Shown: positions 1-9,136, counted from the stretch's first letter. The stretch: 64,000 nt of DNA from Actinocatenispora comari (GCF_017312725.1 NZ_BOPO01000090.1:1-64000); one strand, 5' to 3'. Translations and numbers: made by a program. The notes: a model not told the origin generated them from the letters alone.

Positions 1-150
1 CGCCGGGCGCGGCCCGTGGTTCGGCGGCGCCCGGCGCGGCCCGTGCGACGCCGTCCGGCGCGGCCCGCGGTACGGCTGGGCCCGGCACGGCCCGCGTCCT
101 GGCGGCGCCGGGCGCGGCCCGGGTCATGCCGCTGGCCGGTGCGGCCCGGC
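1..150 (+). repeat. Imperfect 24/27-bp tandem repeat at the 5' side of the mycosin gene
   Basis: The core CGGCGCGGCCCG recurs with spacings of 27, 24, 27 and 27 bp, and a weaker sixth copy follows the ATG at 126. All spacings are multiples of three. In the frame of the downstream protease the repeat reads as [PSA]-G-[AT]-A-R units with no stop codon back to base 1. It may therefore be part of the protein, whose start would then lie outside the window, or a repeat-rich leader. Confidence 0.7.
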
Positions 151-1304
151 GGATGCTGGTCGTGCTGGCGGTGGTGCTGCTCGCGGCGCTGTCCGGCGCG
201 GTCCCCGGCGCCGCGGCGCATGCCGCCCCGGACGTCCGGGCGGACGAGTGGCAGCTGCCGCAACTGCACGCCGCCGACGCCTGGCAGCTGTCCACCGGCT
301 CCGGGGTGACCGTCGCGGTCCTCGACTCCGGCGTGGACGCCGGCCATCCCGACCTCGCCGGCCGGGTCGAGAAGGGCATCGACCTGGTCGACGGCAGTAC
401 CGACGGGCGCAAGGACTTCGTCGGCCACGGCACGTCGGTGGCCGACCTGATCGCCGGCCGGCGGGACGGTCCCGGCGTGGTCGGCCTCGCGTACGACGCG
501 AAGATCCTGCCGGTGCGGGTGCTCGACGCGCAGAACCGGTACGGCGACGCCGCGACCGTCGCGTCCGGCGTGCGGTGGGCGGTTGACCACGGCGCCCGGG
601 TGATCAACCTGTCGCTGGGCGGTGCCGCGTCGTCGGACGCGCTGCACTCGGCCCTCCGGTACGCGCTGGATCACGACGTGGTGGTGGTCGCGTGCGCCGG
701 CAACACGGCGGACCGGGCCGGCAAGGGCGTCTGGTACCCGGCGCGGGCGTCCGGCGTGGTCGCGGTGTCCGGCCTGAACCCGGACGAGACGTTCTGGTCC
801 GGGTCGGTGTCCGGCCCGCAGGTGGCGCTGTCGGCGCCGGCGGACGGGCTGATCGGCGCCCGGCCGGGCGGGTACTGGCACGTGCAGGGCACCAGTTTCG
901 CCGCGCCGCTGGTGTCCGCGACCGCGGCGCTGATCCGGTCGAAGTGGCCCACCATGTCCGCGGCGAACGTGGTGAACCGGCTGATCGCCACCGCCGACGA
1001 CAAGGGGCCGCGCGGCCGGGACGACCGGTACGGGTACGGCATGGTCGACCCGGAGGCGGCGCTGACCGCCTCGGTGGGCCAGGTGGCCGCCAACCCGCTG
1101 GACACCGAGGCACCGAGCGCGTCGTCGGCCGGCGGCGCCGGTGCGGCCCCGACCGCGTCGCCGAGCGTGTCCCGCTCGCCCCGGGCCGAGCGTTCCGGCA
1201 ACACGCAGACCGCGGTACTGGTGGGCATCGGCGCGGTGCTGATGGTGGCGGTGGCCGGCTTCCTCGCCCTCGCGCTGGCCCGCACCCGCCGCGACAACAC
1301 CTAA
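126..1304 (+). CDS. Mycosin-like S8 (subtilisin) serine protease, membrane anchored
   Basis: This is a subtilase of the mycosin type, the membrane proteases that accompany ESX/type VII secretion systems. The N-terminus has an Arg-containing n-region and a hydrophobic signal stretch. The S8 catalytic triad is visible: Asp in VAVLDSGVD, His in GHGTSVA and Ser in GTSFAAP. A Ser/Ala/Pro linker leads to one C-terminal membrane helix (around residues 358-382) and a short Arg-rich tail, the usual mycosin layout, at 392 residues. The frame is open upstream to the window edge and neither the ATG at 126 nor that at 153 has a good ribosome site, so the true start may be further upstream. No other ESX component is visible downstream; partners may lie to the left. 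Confidence 0.85.
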   Translation: MPLAGAARRMLVVLAVVLLAALSGAVPGAAAHAAPDVRADEWQLPQLHAADAWQLSTGSGVTVAVLDSGVDAGHPDLAGRVEKGIDLVDGSTDGRKDFVGHGTSVADLIAGRRDGPGVVGLAYDAKILPVRVLDAQNRYGDAATVASGVRWAVDHGARVINLSLGGAASSDALHSALRYALDHDVVVVACAGNTADRAGKGVWYPARASGVVAVSGLNPDETFWSGSVSGPQVALSAPADGLIGARPGGYWHVQGTSFAAPLVSATAALIRSKWPTMSAANVVNRLIATADDKGPRGRDDRYGYGMVDPEAALTASVGQVAANPLDTEAPSASSAGGAGAAPTASPSVSRSPRAERSGNTQTAVLVGIGAVLMVAVAGFLALALARTRRDNT

Positions 1305-1395
1305 CCGCCGTGCCCGCGAGCGGTCCGGAACGGCCGTGCCGGGATTGGGCCCGGGATCGCCGGCGGCCACGGAGAGCTGCCGAGCGGGCCGCTTC

Positions 1396-1401
1396 TAGAC
1401 T
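1396..1401 (+). promoter_or_regulatory. -10-like element TAGACT upstream of the lectin kinase
   Basis: TAGACT lies 6 nt before an ATG at 1408, the spacing of a leaderless start. The ATG opens a 28-codon frame (1408-1494) that runs 13 nt into the kinase gene. No clear -35 is seen. Confidence 0.4.
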
Positions 1402-1481
1402 GACCGCATGAGCCCTTCGTCCCGGTTTGGTGTTGGCGCGGCTGCCGAGAGTGACGGCCGACGGTCGGTGCCGGGCCCGGC

Positions 1482-3389
1482 ATGCGGCCGCTGACGCCGA
1501 CCGACCCGCGCCGGCTCGGCCCGTACCCGCTGTTCGCGGAGCTGGGTCGGGGCGGCATGGGGCAGGTGCTGCTGGGCAGCGCGCCGGACGGGCGGCTCGT
1601 CGCGGTGAAGCTGGTCCGCCCGGACCTGGTCGCCGACGACGGCTTCCGGAGCCGGTTCCGCCGCGAGGTCGACGCCTCCCGGCGGGTTCCCGGGGTGCGT
1701 ACCGCCGCGGTCGTCGACGCCGACCCGGACGCGCCGACGCCGTGGCTCGCCTCGGTGTTCGTGTGCGGGCCGTCCCTGCACGACGTGCTCGCCGACGGTG
1801 GCCCGCTGCCGGTCGACTCGACCGTACGGCTGGCGTCCGGGCTGGCCGCCGCGCTGGTCGAGATCCACCAGGCCGGGCTGGTGCACCGGGACCTGAAGCC
1901 GTCCAACGTGCTGCTCGCCGCGGACGGGCCGCGGGTGATCGACTTCGGCGTGGCCCAGACCGCCGACCGCCCGGCCGGCGCCGAACTCACCCGGGCCGGC
2001 TGGCTGGTCGGTTCGCCCGGCTTCATGTCCCCGGAGCAGGCGCTCGGCCAGCCGGTGACCGCCGCGAGCGACGTGTTCAGCCTCGGCGTCGTGCTGGTCG
2101 CCGCGGCCACCGGCGGCACCCCGTTCGACGGCCCGTCGGCGCCGCAGACCCTGTACAACGTCGTCTACGCCGAGCCCGAGCTGTCCGCGCTGCCCGAGCC
2201 GGTACGGTCGGTCGCCGCGCACTGCCTGGCCAAGGACCCGGCCGCGCGGCCCACCGCGCAGCAGCTGCTGACCGCGATCGGCGCGCAACCGCACACCGCG
2301 CGGCCCTGGCCGGCCGAGGTGCACCGGCGGATCGACGCGGAGCAGGCCGAGCTGTCCCGGCTCGCCAGCCAGGCCGCCTCCGTCCCGCCCGGCTCCCCCG
2401 TCCCACCCCCGTCCAGCGGCGCGGGGTCGCTCCGCGCTGCCGGCCCGACGGGCGGTGCCGGCCCCACCAGCGGCGCCGGCCCCACCAGCGGCGCCGGCCC
2501 CACCAGCGGCGCGGGTCCCGCCAGCGGTGCGGGTCCCGCCAGCGGCGCTGGCCCGGTCAGCGGTGCCGGCCCGGTCAGCGGCGCGGGGCCGACCAGTGGC
2601 GCGGGCCCGGTCAGCGGTGCGTGGTCGGCCGGCGGCGCAGGGCCGGTCGGTGGGGCGGGACCCGCTGGCGCGGGTGCGACCGTGGCGGTGCCGGAGCTCG
2701 CCGGGACGCAGCCCGGGCGGGGGTCGGCGCCGGTACCGCCGCCACCGACCCGGATCGACCGCCGGCCGGTGCTCCCGGCGCCGCGGCCGGAGCGTGGCTC
2801 CCGGCGCACCCGTACCGTCGTGCTCGTCGCGGCCGCGGCGGTGCTGCTCGTCGCGCTCGTCGTCGGGGTCGGGTTCGCGACCTCGTGGTTCCGGCCGGAC
2901 CGGTCGACGCCGCCCGGTGCGGCCCACAGCCATCGCCCGACGCCCGCCTCGCCGTCACCGAGCGAGAGCCCGACCCCGAGCCCGAGCCCGACCGCCCCCG
3001 TCCCGGTCACCGGCGAGATCGACGGGTACGGCGGGGCCTGCGTCGACGTGGCCGGTGGCGCCACCGACGACGGCACCGCGATCCAGCTGCACAGCTGCAA
3101 CGGCACCCAGGCACAGCAGTGGACGATCGGTACCGACGGCACCGTGCAGGCGTTCGGCAAGTGCATGGACGTCACCGGCGGCGCGACCGACAACGGCACC
3201 CCGATCCAGCTGTACGGCTGCAACGGCACGCCGGCGCAGCAGTGGCAGGTCGGTGCCGACGGCCAGCTCGTGAACGTCAAGTCGGGCCGCTGCCTGGACG
3301 CCACCGGCCCGAGCGCCGCCGACGGCACCCGGCTGCAGATCTGGGACTGCACCGGTGCCGACAACCAGCGCTGGAACCTCCCCAGCTGA
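1482..3389 (+). CDS. Ser/Thr protein kinase with extracellular ricin B-type lectin domain
   Basis: The N-terminal kinase domain (about residues 12-265) has the glycine loop GRGGMG, the VAVK lysine (K43), HRDLKPSN with catalytic Asp near 136, and DFG near 154, so it looks active. A Gly/Ala/Pro/Ser linker of hexapeptide repeats (about 320-400) leads to one membrane helix near residues 445-468. The outside part is a Pro/Ser stalk and a three-lobed ricin-type lectin domain with Q-x-W motifs (QQW, QQW, QRW) and paired cysteines. Such a protein would bind carbohydrate outside and phosphorylate targets inside; the ligand is unknown. The start at 1482 is the first ATG after an in-frame stop at 1452. 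Confidence 0.88.
   Translation: MRPLTPTDPRRLGPYPLFAELGRGGMGQVLLGSAPDGRLVAVKLVRPDLVADDGFRSRFRREVDASRRVPGVRTAAVVDADPDAPTPWLASVFVCGPSLHDVLADGGPLPVDSTVRLASGLAAALVEIHQAGLVHRDLKPSNVLLAADGPRVIDFGVAQTADRPAGAELTRAGWLVGSPGFMSPEQALGQPVTAASDVFSLGVVLVAAATGGTPFDGPSAPQTLYNVVYAEPELSALPEPVRSVAAHCLAKDPAARPTAQQLLTAIGAQPHTARPWPAEVHRRIDAEQAELSRLASQAASVPPGSPVPPPSSGAGSLRAAGPTGGAGPTSGAGPTSGAGPTSGAGPASGAGPASGAGPVSGAGPVSGAGPTSGAGPVSGAWSAGGAGPVGGAGPAGAGATVAVPELAGTQPGRGSAPVPPPPTRIDRRPVLPAPRPERGSRRTRTVVLVAAAAVLLVALVVGVGFATSWFRPDRSTPPGAAHSHRPTPASPSPSESPTPSPSPTAPVPVTGEIDGYGGACVDVAGGATDDGTAIQLHSCNGTQAQQWTIGTDGTVQAFGKCMDVTGGATDNGTPIQLYGCNGTPAQQWQVGADGQLVNVKSGRCLDATGPSAADGTRLQIWDCTGADNQRWNLPS
2440..2675 (+). repeat. 18-bp tandem repeat coding the kinase linker
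   Basis: About twelve degenerate 18-bp units (consensus GGCGCGGGCCCGGTCAGC-like) encode [TSAV]-S-G-A-G-P hexapeptides between the kinase domain and the membrane helix. Codon-periodic repeats of this kind can vary in copy number without frameshift. Confidence 0.85.
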
Positions 3390-3486
3390 CCGGAGAGACT
3401 GGCGGGGGACCCTCGATCGAGCGGGCGACGAACGGGCCCGGCGCAACCGATCATGAGGTCCGCCAACAGCCTCCGGGGCCGATTGG

Positions 3487-4674
3487 TCAGGTGCAGGAGC
3501 CGGTGTCGACGCTGCCGGTGGCGGTACGGCCCTTGCTGGCCACCGGCGCGGCCTCGGCCGCGGTGAGCGCGAACCCGGTCTGCGGGTCGTCGGCGGCCGC
3601 CGCGAAGATCACCCCGTACACGGTGCCGGCGGGGGTGACGAGCGGCCCGCCGGAGTTGCCGCTGCGCACCTCGGACCGGATCGTGTACACCTCGCGTACC
3701 ACCGTGCCGGAGTCGTAGATGTTGGGGCCGCGGATGTCGTGGCGGTCGCGCACCCGGGCCGGCTCCGCCGTGTACGGCCCGTCCAGCGGGTAGCCGAGCA
3801 CGATCGCGTCCTTGCCCTCGCTGGCCGGGGTGCCGGCGAAGGCCAACGGCGGCGCGGTCAGGTCCGGCACGTACAGCACGGCCAGGTCGCGCTGCGAGTC
3901 GTACGCGACGACGGTGGCGCCGAGCCGGTCGCCGTTCTCGTTCTCCACCACCAGCGTCCTGGTACCGGCCACCACGTGCGCGTTGGTCAGCACGTGCTGC
4001 GGCGAGTAGACGAATCCGGAGCCCTCGATCCGGCGGGAGCAGCTCGGCGCGTCGCCGATCACCTTCACCACCGACTTGTGCAGCCGCTGCACCACCGCCG
4101 AGGACGCCAGCGCGGAGTCCGGCGGCGGTACCGACCGCACCTGGGTGGGGGTCAGGCCGCTGAACACGTCCGGGAAGTCGCTGGTGTTGACCGCGTCCCG
4201 GAGCCGGTTGTACAGCACCCGGGCGCCGGACGGCATCGCCGAGTCGACGCCGTGCAGCACCGCGGAGGTACGCACGCTCTTCGCCAGCCACGGCACCGAC
4301 GACGAGCCGAGCGGTACCGCGATCATCCAGGAGACGACCAGGACCGCCACGATCGACACCGCGGCGCCGCCGAGGTCGTCGACCACCTGTACCCCGCGGC
4401 TGAGGATGGAGCGGCGGATCCGGGTGCCGAGCATCGCGGCGAGCGCCTGCAGCAGGACGGCCAGGATCAGCACGGTGGCCAGCGAGACGATCACCCGCAT
4501 CGTCGGGGTGTGGAAGTGGTCGGCGGTGATCGGCGTCAGCTGCAGCCCGATCAGCGCGCCGCCGATGAAGCCGACGAACGACAGGATGCCCACCACGAAG
4601 CCCTGCCGGTAGCCGTTGATGGCGAACAGGATCGCCAACACCACGACCACGATGTCGACGACGCTGCCGTACAC
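3487..4674 (-). CDS. MarP-like membrane serine protease (CvpA-type N-terminus plus trypsin-like domain)
   Basis: The first 130 residues hold four hydrophobic segments of the colicin-V-production (CvpA) type. A chymotrypsin-like domain follows, with His in TNAHVV (near 229), Asp in RDLAVL (near 261) and Ser in SGNSGGPL (near 339). Two cysteines (in PSCSRR and at the extreme C-terminus, GSCT) could form the disulfide known in MarP proteases. In M. tuberculosis MarP is a periplasmic protease needed for acid resistance; the same role here is inference. The start is a GTG preceded by GAGGGGG at about 7 nt. It is the last gene of the minus-strand nth-tlpA-nudix-cupredoxin run, an arrangement common in actinomycetes. 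Confidence 0.88.
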   Translation of the reverse strand: MYGSVVDIVVVVLAILFAINGYRQGFVVGILSFVGFIGGALIGLQLTPITADHFHTPTMRVIVSLATVLILAVLLQALAAMLGTRIRRSILSRGVQVVDDLGGAAVSIVAVLVVSWMIAVPLGSSSVPWLAKSVRTSAVLHGVDSAMPSGARVLYNRLRDAVNTSDFPDVFSGLTPTQVRSVPPPDSALASSAVVQRLHKSVVKVIGDAPSCSRRIEGSGFVYSPQHVLTNAHVVAGTRTLVVENENGDRLGATVVAYDSQRDLAVLYVPDLTAPPLAFAGTPASEGKDAIVLGYPLDGPYTAEPARVRDRHDIRGPNIYDSGTVVREVYTIRSEVRSGNSGGPLVTPAGTVYGVIFAAAADDPQTGFALTAAEAAPVASKGRTATGSVDTGSCT

Positions 4675-4747
4675 CCTGCGTCCCCCTCGCCTCGGCGTCC
4701 CGGTCGTGGGGTGCCAGGCCGACCAGGTGCCGGCCGGGCGAGGTTCG

Positions 4748-5221
4748 CTAGGAGACCTCGATGACCCCGGTCATGTGCTGCCTCACGTGATAGGTGCACA
4801 CGAAGTCATACCGTCCGGCCGACGAAAGATCCACCTCGACCTCGCCCGGCTTGCCCTTTTTTACCATTCCGGTGTTCGCGTGCAGTCTCGTGACTTGCAG
4901 ATCGTGCGGGGTGGCACCGGTCGTGACCAGCGTGATCGTCAACTTCCCGGGGTGCGCCTTGATCACGTTCGGGGTGAACTGCATGTTCTCGTCACCCTTG
5001 ACCGTGATGTGCTGTACGCCGTTCGAACCGGTGGTCGCCGTGCCGACCCGGTCGCCGGCCGACGACGCGCCGTGCACGCCGCTGCCGTGCGCGCCCGCGA
5101 AGCCGCACCCGCCGGCGGCGAGCGCCACCCCGAGCAACGCCACCGGAAGGACGAACCGTGCGCGCCGGCCGGCGCGGTGCCGTGGTGCTGCCGATGCTCC
5201 AGCGGTCGACCTGGCCATCAT
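4748..5221 (-). CDS. Cupredoxin-domain lipoprotein
   Basis: A small exported blue-copper-fold protein of 157 residues. After a basic n-region and hydrophobic core, Cys39 (ALAAGGC) is a plausible lipidation site, although the lipobox is imperfect. The cupredoxin domain keeps the likely type 1 copper ligands: His in TPHDLQV and the C-terminal cluster FVCTYHVRQHMTG (Cys, His, then His/Met). I place the start at the ATG of 5221 because GAGG lies 7 nt upstream; the in-frame ATG at 5227 is too close to it. The open frame continues 5' into the Nudix gene but without coding support. It may act in extracytoplasmic electron transfer or copper handling beside the TlpA-like lipoprotein. Confidence 0.82.
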   Translation of the reverse strand: MMARSTAGASAAPRHRAGRRARFVLPVALLGVALAAGGCGFAGAHGSGVHGASSAGDRVGTATTGSNGVQHITVKGDENMQFTPNVIKAHPGKLTITLVTTGATPHDLQVTRLHANTGMVKKGKPGEVEVDLSSAGRYDFVCTYHVRQHMTGVIEVS

Positions 5222-5301
5222 TCGCATGACCTCAGCGTAGAAGCCGGGCAGCGGCACCCCACCGCGGGTCGGCGGGCCGGGTCGCGGCGGTCCGAAGCGG
5301 T

Positions 5302-5949
5302 TCAGAACCCGGGCGGCAGCGGTTCGACCCGGGTGGTGTCCCAGGCCCGGGCCCAGCCGCCGAGATCGAGCAGCCGGGCCAGGATGCCGCCGGTGAACCC
5401 CCACACCAGCATCCCGTCCAGCCGGAACGCGGCACCCACGTACCCGCTCGGGTGGCGCACCCGCAGCCGGTTGGCCGGGTCGGCCAGGCCGGCCAGCGGC
5501 AGCCGCGCCACCCGCGCCACCTCACCCGGATCCAGGTCGCCGAACCGGTGCGGGGACCGCCACCAGGCCAGCACCGGGGTGACCCGGAAGTCCGAGACGT
5601 TCAGGTACAGCTCGGGCAGGGTGCCGACGACCTGCACGGTGTCCGCGCGGACCCCGACCTCCTCGCCGGCCTCGCGCAGCGCGGTACCGGCGGGGCCGCC
5701 GTCGGTGGGTTCGACGCCGCCGCCCGGGAACGCGCACTGGCCGGGATGGTCGCGCAGCGTGCTGGCCCGCTGCAGGATCACCACGTCCGGCCCGGCCGGG
5801 CCGTCGGCGAGCAGGATCAGCACCGCGCTGCGGCGCGCGGACGGTGTCGGCTCGCCGAACGCCTCCGGCCGCAGCGCGCCGACCCGGGTCAGCAGCGGCT
5901 GCCACCAGCCGGGCAGCCCGGTGGCGGGATCGTCCGCGATCGCACTCAC
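5302..5949 (-). CDS. Nudix hydrolase, CoA pyrophosphatase type
   Basis: The protein (215 residues) has the CoA-Nudix signature upstream of the Nudix box: LRDHPGQCAFPGG followed by REAGEEVG. This matches the NudL/PCD1 subgroup, which splits CoA or its derivatives to 3',5'-ADP and phosphopantetheine. The first acidic residue of the classic Nudix box is an Asp in the EPTDGG segment, as usual in this subgroup. The start is a GTG at 5949, 43 nt after the stop of the upstream tlpA-like gene, so the two are likely co-transcribed. Confidence 0.88.
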   Translation of the reverse strand: MSAIADDPATGLPGWWQPLLTRVGALRPEAFGEPTPSARRSAVLILLADGPAGPDVVILQRASTLRDHPGQCAFPGGGVEPTDGGPAGTALREAGEEVGVRADTVQVVGTLPELYLNVSDFRVTPVLAWWRSPHRFGDLDPGEVARVARLPLAGLADPANRLRVRHPSGYVGAAFRLDGMLVWGFTGGILARLLDLGGWARAWDTTRVEPLPPGF

Positions 5950-5992
5950 CGCCGCCCCCGGCCGGTCGGGTCGATCCGGTGGTCCGGGCGCG

Positions 5993-6628
5993 TCATCCCA
6001 GCTCCTTCTGCACCAGCGTGGCCAGCGAGTCGGCGGTCAGCGCGGTCGAGTTGTACGTGTAGGCGAGGCTGCCGTCGGCCCGCAGCAGCAGCGTGGTCGG
6101 CAGCGCGGTGCGGTGCACGCCGACGAGCAGTTCCCGCTTCGGGTCGTACAGGGTGGGCAGCCGCACGCCGGCCGCCTGCGCGAACGACAGCCCGGCGGTC
6201 TCGGTGTCCCGGGTGTCCACGGTGAGCACGACGACCTCGGGGTGCTTTTTCGCGTACGCCTGGATCTGCGGCAGCTCCTGCCGGCACGGGTCGCACCAGG
6301 ACGCCCACAGGTTGATCACCGTGGGCTTCCCGTACGCCCGGGCGAGCGGCACCGGGCGGCCATCGTGCGCGCAGGTCAGCGTCACCGCCGGCGGCGTCGG
6401 TGTGCCGGTGGCCGGGCCGCGCGGGGTCGGGCAGGCGGCGAACCAGTCGGCCGCCGTACCGCTCGCGCCGGCGGACGGTCGCGCCGGGTGCCCGCTCGAC
6501 CCGCCCCGGTCGCCGCTGCAGCCCGCGAGCGCCGCGAGCAGCACGAACACCGCGCCGGACAGCAGCAGACCGCGCCCCGCCGGCGACCGGCGTACCCGCC
6601 GAGGGTCGGTCGGCCCGGCGGCGGTCAT
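5993..6628 (-). CDS. TlpA-family thioredoxin-like lipoprotein
   Basis: The signal peptide ends in a perfect lipobox LAGC (Cys37). The C-terminal domain is a TlpA/ResA-like thioredoxin fold with redox motif WCDPC (C112, C115) after NLWAS and a cis-Pro region (TALPTTLLL), so it is expected to be a lipid-anchored thiol-disulfide oxidoreductase outside the membrane. The ATG at 6628 overlaps the nth stop codon (ATGA), which fixes the start and indicates translational coupling. nth-tlpA-nudix-marP order is common in actinomycetes. Confidence 0.9.
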   Translation of the reverse strand: MTAAGPTDPRRVRRSPAGRGLLLSGAVFVLLAALAGCSGDRGGSSGHPARPSAGASGTAADWFAACPTPRGPATGTPTPPAVTLTCAHDGRPVPLARAYGKPTVINLWASWCDPCRQELPQIQAYAKKHPEVVVLTVDTRDTETAGLSFAQAAGVRLPTLYDPKRELLVGVHRTALPTTLLLRADGSLAYTYNSTALTADSLATLVQKELG

Positions 6629-7377
6629 GGTGCCGGAACGCCGGCGGCGGCCGCGAGTTCGGCGACCCGCGGGCCCTTCAACAGCTTCGCGGCCGCCACC
6701 GGGTCGGTCGGCCCGGTGCCGTACGACGGGCAGAGCTTGGCGAGGGTGCACGCGCCGCAGGCCGGCTTGCGGGCGTGGCAGACCCGCCGGCCGTGGAAGA
6801 TCACCCGGTGCGACAGCATCGTCCAGTCGCGCCGGGGGAACAGGTCGCCGACCGCGAACTCGATCTTGACCGGGTCGGTCTCCGCGGTCCACCGCCAGCG
6901 GCCGACCAGCCGGGCGAAGTGGGTGTCGACGGTGATGCCCGGGACGTCGAAGGCGTTGCCGAGGATCACGTTCGCCGTCTTGCGGCCCATCCCGGGCAGC
7001 GCCACCAGGTCGGCCATCCGCCCCGGCACCTCGCCGTCGTACTTCTCCACCAGCGCGGCGCCGAGCTTGATCAGCGAGGTCGTCTTGTTCCGGTAGAAGC
7101 CGGTCGGTCGGATCAGCTCCTCCAGCTCGGCCCGGTCGGCGCCGGCGTACGCGGCGGCGGTCGGGTACCGCGCGAACAGCTTCGGCGTGACCTCGTTGAT
7201 CTTCTTGTCGGTGGACTGCGCGGACAGGATGGTGGCCACCGCGAGCTGCAGCGGGTTGGTGAAGTCGAGCTCGCAGTGCGCATCCGGGTGCGTCTCGGCG
7301 AGGATGCGCCCCATGCGCCGGGCTCGCCGGGTGAGCGACAGTGGGCTCTCCGCCTCGGCGTTCGTCTCTCGGATCAC
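6625..7377 (-). CDS. nth: Endonuclease III
   Basis: A base-excision-repair DNA glycosylase/AP lyase of 250 residues. It has the helix-hairpin-helix [11 protein letters not shown] with the catalytic Lys near 132, the catalytic Asp in TVDTHFAR near 150, and the C-terminal [4Fe-4S] cluster motif C-x6-C-x2-C-x5-C. The start is GTG at 7377; a -10-like TAGGCT ends 6 nt upstream, so the transcript is probably leaderless. It heads the minus-strand operon. Confidence 0.95.
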   Translation of the reverse strand: MIRETNAEAESPLSLTRRARRMGRILAETHPDAHCELDFTNPLQLAVATILSAQSTDKKINEVTPKLFARYPTAAAYAGADRAELEELIRPTGFYRNKTTSLIKLGAALVEKYDGEVPGRMADLVALPGMGRKTANVILGNAFDVPGITVDTHFARLVGRWRWTAETDPVKIEFAVGDLFPRRDWTMLSHRVIFHGRRVCHARKPACGACTLAKLCPSYGTGPTDPVAAAKLLKGPRVAELAAAAGVPAP

Positions 7378-7383
7378 CCGCCG

Positions 7384-7389
7384 AGCCTA
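7384..7389 (-). promoter_or_regulatory. -10-like element TAGGCT of nth (leaderless)
   Basis: TAGGCT on the minus strand is separated by six bases from the GTG start of nth. No ribosome site lies between them. Confidence 0.5.
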
Positions 7390-7537
7390 CGTCGGGGCAC
7401 CGACGGCCCGGCCCGCTCGGGTGGTCCCCCGGGGGGCGCCCGGGGCGGCGGCAGTCGTGGAGATCACCGGGGTACGGAGCGTGAACGTGGCGCGGGCCCC
7501 TTCCCTGGCCGGGCGGGCCGCCAGTAGCGTCGGCCGG

Positions 7538-8827
7538 GTGTCCTCACCTGTCACCCTCGCCGTCGTCGGCGCCGGAAGCCGCGGCAACGCGTACGCCCGC
7601 TGGGCGCTGGAGCACCCCGACCGGGCCCGCGTGGTCGCCGTGGCCGAGCCCCGCGACGTGCGCCGGGATCGGTTCGCCGCCGAACACCAGATCCCGGCCG
7701 AGCACGCGTACCCCGACTGGCAGTCCCTCGCCCGCCGGCTCGCCGCCGGCCCACCGCTCGTCGACGCGGTGCTCGTCTGCACCCAGGACCGGATGCACAC
7801 CGAGCCGGTACTGGAGTTCCTGAAGCACGGCCTGCACGTGCTGGTGGAGAAGCCGCTCGCGCCGACCGAGACCGAGTGCCGGCAGCTGGTCGGCGCGGCC
7901 GAGGCGGCCGGCGTGCTGTTCGCGGTCGGTCACGTGATGCGCTACACCCCGTACACCCAGGCCCTCAAGCAGGTCGTCGACGACGGGGTGCTGGGCGACA
8001 TCATGAGCGTGCAGCACCTGGAGCCGGTCGGGTACTGGCACCAGGCCCACTCGTACGTGCGGGGCAACTGGCGGCGGGCCGACGAGTCGACGTTCATGCT
8101 GCTCGCCAAGTCCTGCCACGACCTCGACTGGCTGCAGTACGTGCTGGGCGAGGCGCCGACCCGGGTGTCCAGCTTCGGCCGGCTGTCGCACTTCACCCGG
8201 GAGCACAAGCCGGCCGGCGCCGCCGACCGGTGCCTGGACTGCTCGGTCGAGCCGGACTGCCCGTTCTCGGCGAAGCGGTTCTACTTCGACCGGCTGGTGC
8301 AGGGCGACCGGGGCTGGCCGATCGACGTGCTGGTCGACGAGTTCACCGCCGACGCGCTCGGCGACGCGCTGCGGCACGGCCCGTACGGGCGGTGCGTGTA
8401 CGACTGCGACAACGACGTGGTGGACCACCAGGTGGTGAACATGGAGTACCCGTCGGGTGCGACCGCGGTGTTCACCATGACCGGGTTCAGCCGGCAGGGG
8501 CACCGGGAGACGAAGCTGTTCGGTACCCGGGGCGAGCTGACCGGCGACGGCGAGAAGCTGGACGTGTTCGACTTCCTCACCGACACGCACCGCATCATCG
8601 ACACCACCACCGTCGGTGACGCCAGCGCGGCCGGCGGGCACGGTGGCGGCGACGCCGGGCTGATGGACGGGTTCGTGTCGGCGCTGGAGACCGGCGACGC
8701 GTCCCGGATCGCATCCGGGCCGCGCGACTCGCTGACCAGCCATCTGACCGTGTTCGCGGCGGAGCGGGCCCGGCTGCGGGGCAGCGTGGAGCCGGTGTCC
8801 CCACCGTTGGAGCTCATCGTCGGTTGA
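7538..8827 (+). CDS. Gfo/Idh/MocA-family oxidoreductase
   Basis: A Rossmann domain begins immediately after the start (VVGAGSRGNAYA) and the family EKPLAPT motif is present, followed by the C-terminal alpha/beta domain. Members oxidise or reduce sugars, inositols or related polyols with NAD(P). A cysteine cluster, C-L-D-C-x5-C-P, near residues 231-240 is seen in a subset of the family and may bind metal. The GTG at 7538 places the nucleotide-binding motif near residue 10, as usual; the open frame upstream is ordinary intergenic sequence. It precedes the sugar-uptake operon on the same strand with a 309-bp gap, so a shared catabolic role is plausible but the substrate is unknown. Confidence 0.85.
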   Translation: MSSPVTLAVVGAGSRGNAYARWALEHPDRARVVAVAEPRDVRRDRFAAEHQIPAEHAYPDWQSLARRLAAGPPLVDAVLVCTQDRMHTEPVLEFLKHGLHVLVEKPLAPTETECRQLVGAAEAAGVLFAVGHVMRYTPYTQALKQVVDDGVLGDIMSVQHLEPVGYWHQAHSYVRGNWRRADESTFMLLAKSCHDLDWLQYVLGEAPTRVSSFGRLSHFTREHKPAGAADRCLDCSVEPDCPFSAKRFYFDRLVQGDRGWPIDVLVDEFTADALGDALRHGPYGRCVYDCDNDVVDHQVVNMEYPSGATAVFTMTGFSRQGHRETKLFGTRGELTGDGEKLDVFDFLTDTHRIIDTTTVGDASAAGGHGGGDAGLMDGFVSALETGDASRIASGPRDSLTSHLTVFAAERARLRGSVEPVSPPLELIVG

Positions 8828-9136
8828 GCCGGCGGCGTGTCGCCGCCAGCAGCGCCGTGCCCGCTTCGCATCGAAGCAGGTACGGCGCTGCTGTCTTTGC
8901 TGGTGCCGTCGCCGGGCGGCGGTCATCCGCGGGCCGGGCGGCGTTCACCGAAGTGGTGCTCGCAAGGGTCTTGCTCGGTGGAATCGGCGATGTTAACTTT
9001 GCGTGATCCAAACGGATTCTCGTGTTAGAAGTCTCAACCACGCTGGTCATCAGGCGTACGACGGAGCACCTGTCGGGCGTCCTGGGGCCGGTCGTCTCGG
9101 CTCTGGCGGCCGGACCAGAAACGACGGAGGGCTCGC
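8828..9136 (+). other. Intergenic region ahead of the ABC sugar operon
   Basis: No gene is seen. Bases 8990-9045 are clearly less GC-rich than the surroundings and contain a short imperfect dyad, GATCC-AAAC-GGATT (9006-9019). This is the likely promoter/operator zone of the uptake operon. A ribosome site GGAGGG precedes the ATG at 9137. Confidence 0.4.

Noticed and set aside
2165-4291. Long open frames antisense to the kinase, MarP, SNF2, FHA-ABC and other genes
   Set aside because: Very GC-rich genes routinely leave long open frames on other strands. These have Arg/Pro/Gly-rich compositions, no domains, and lie opposite well-supported genes.
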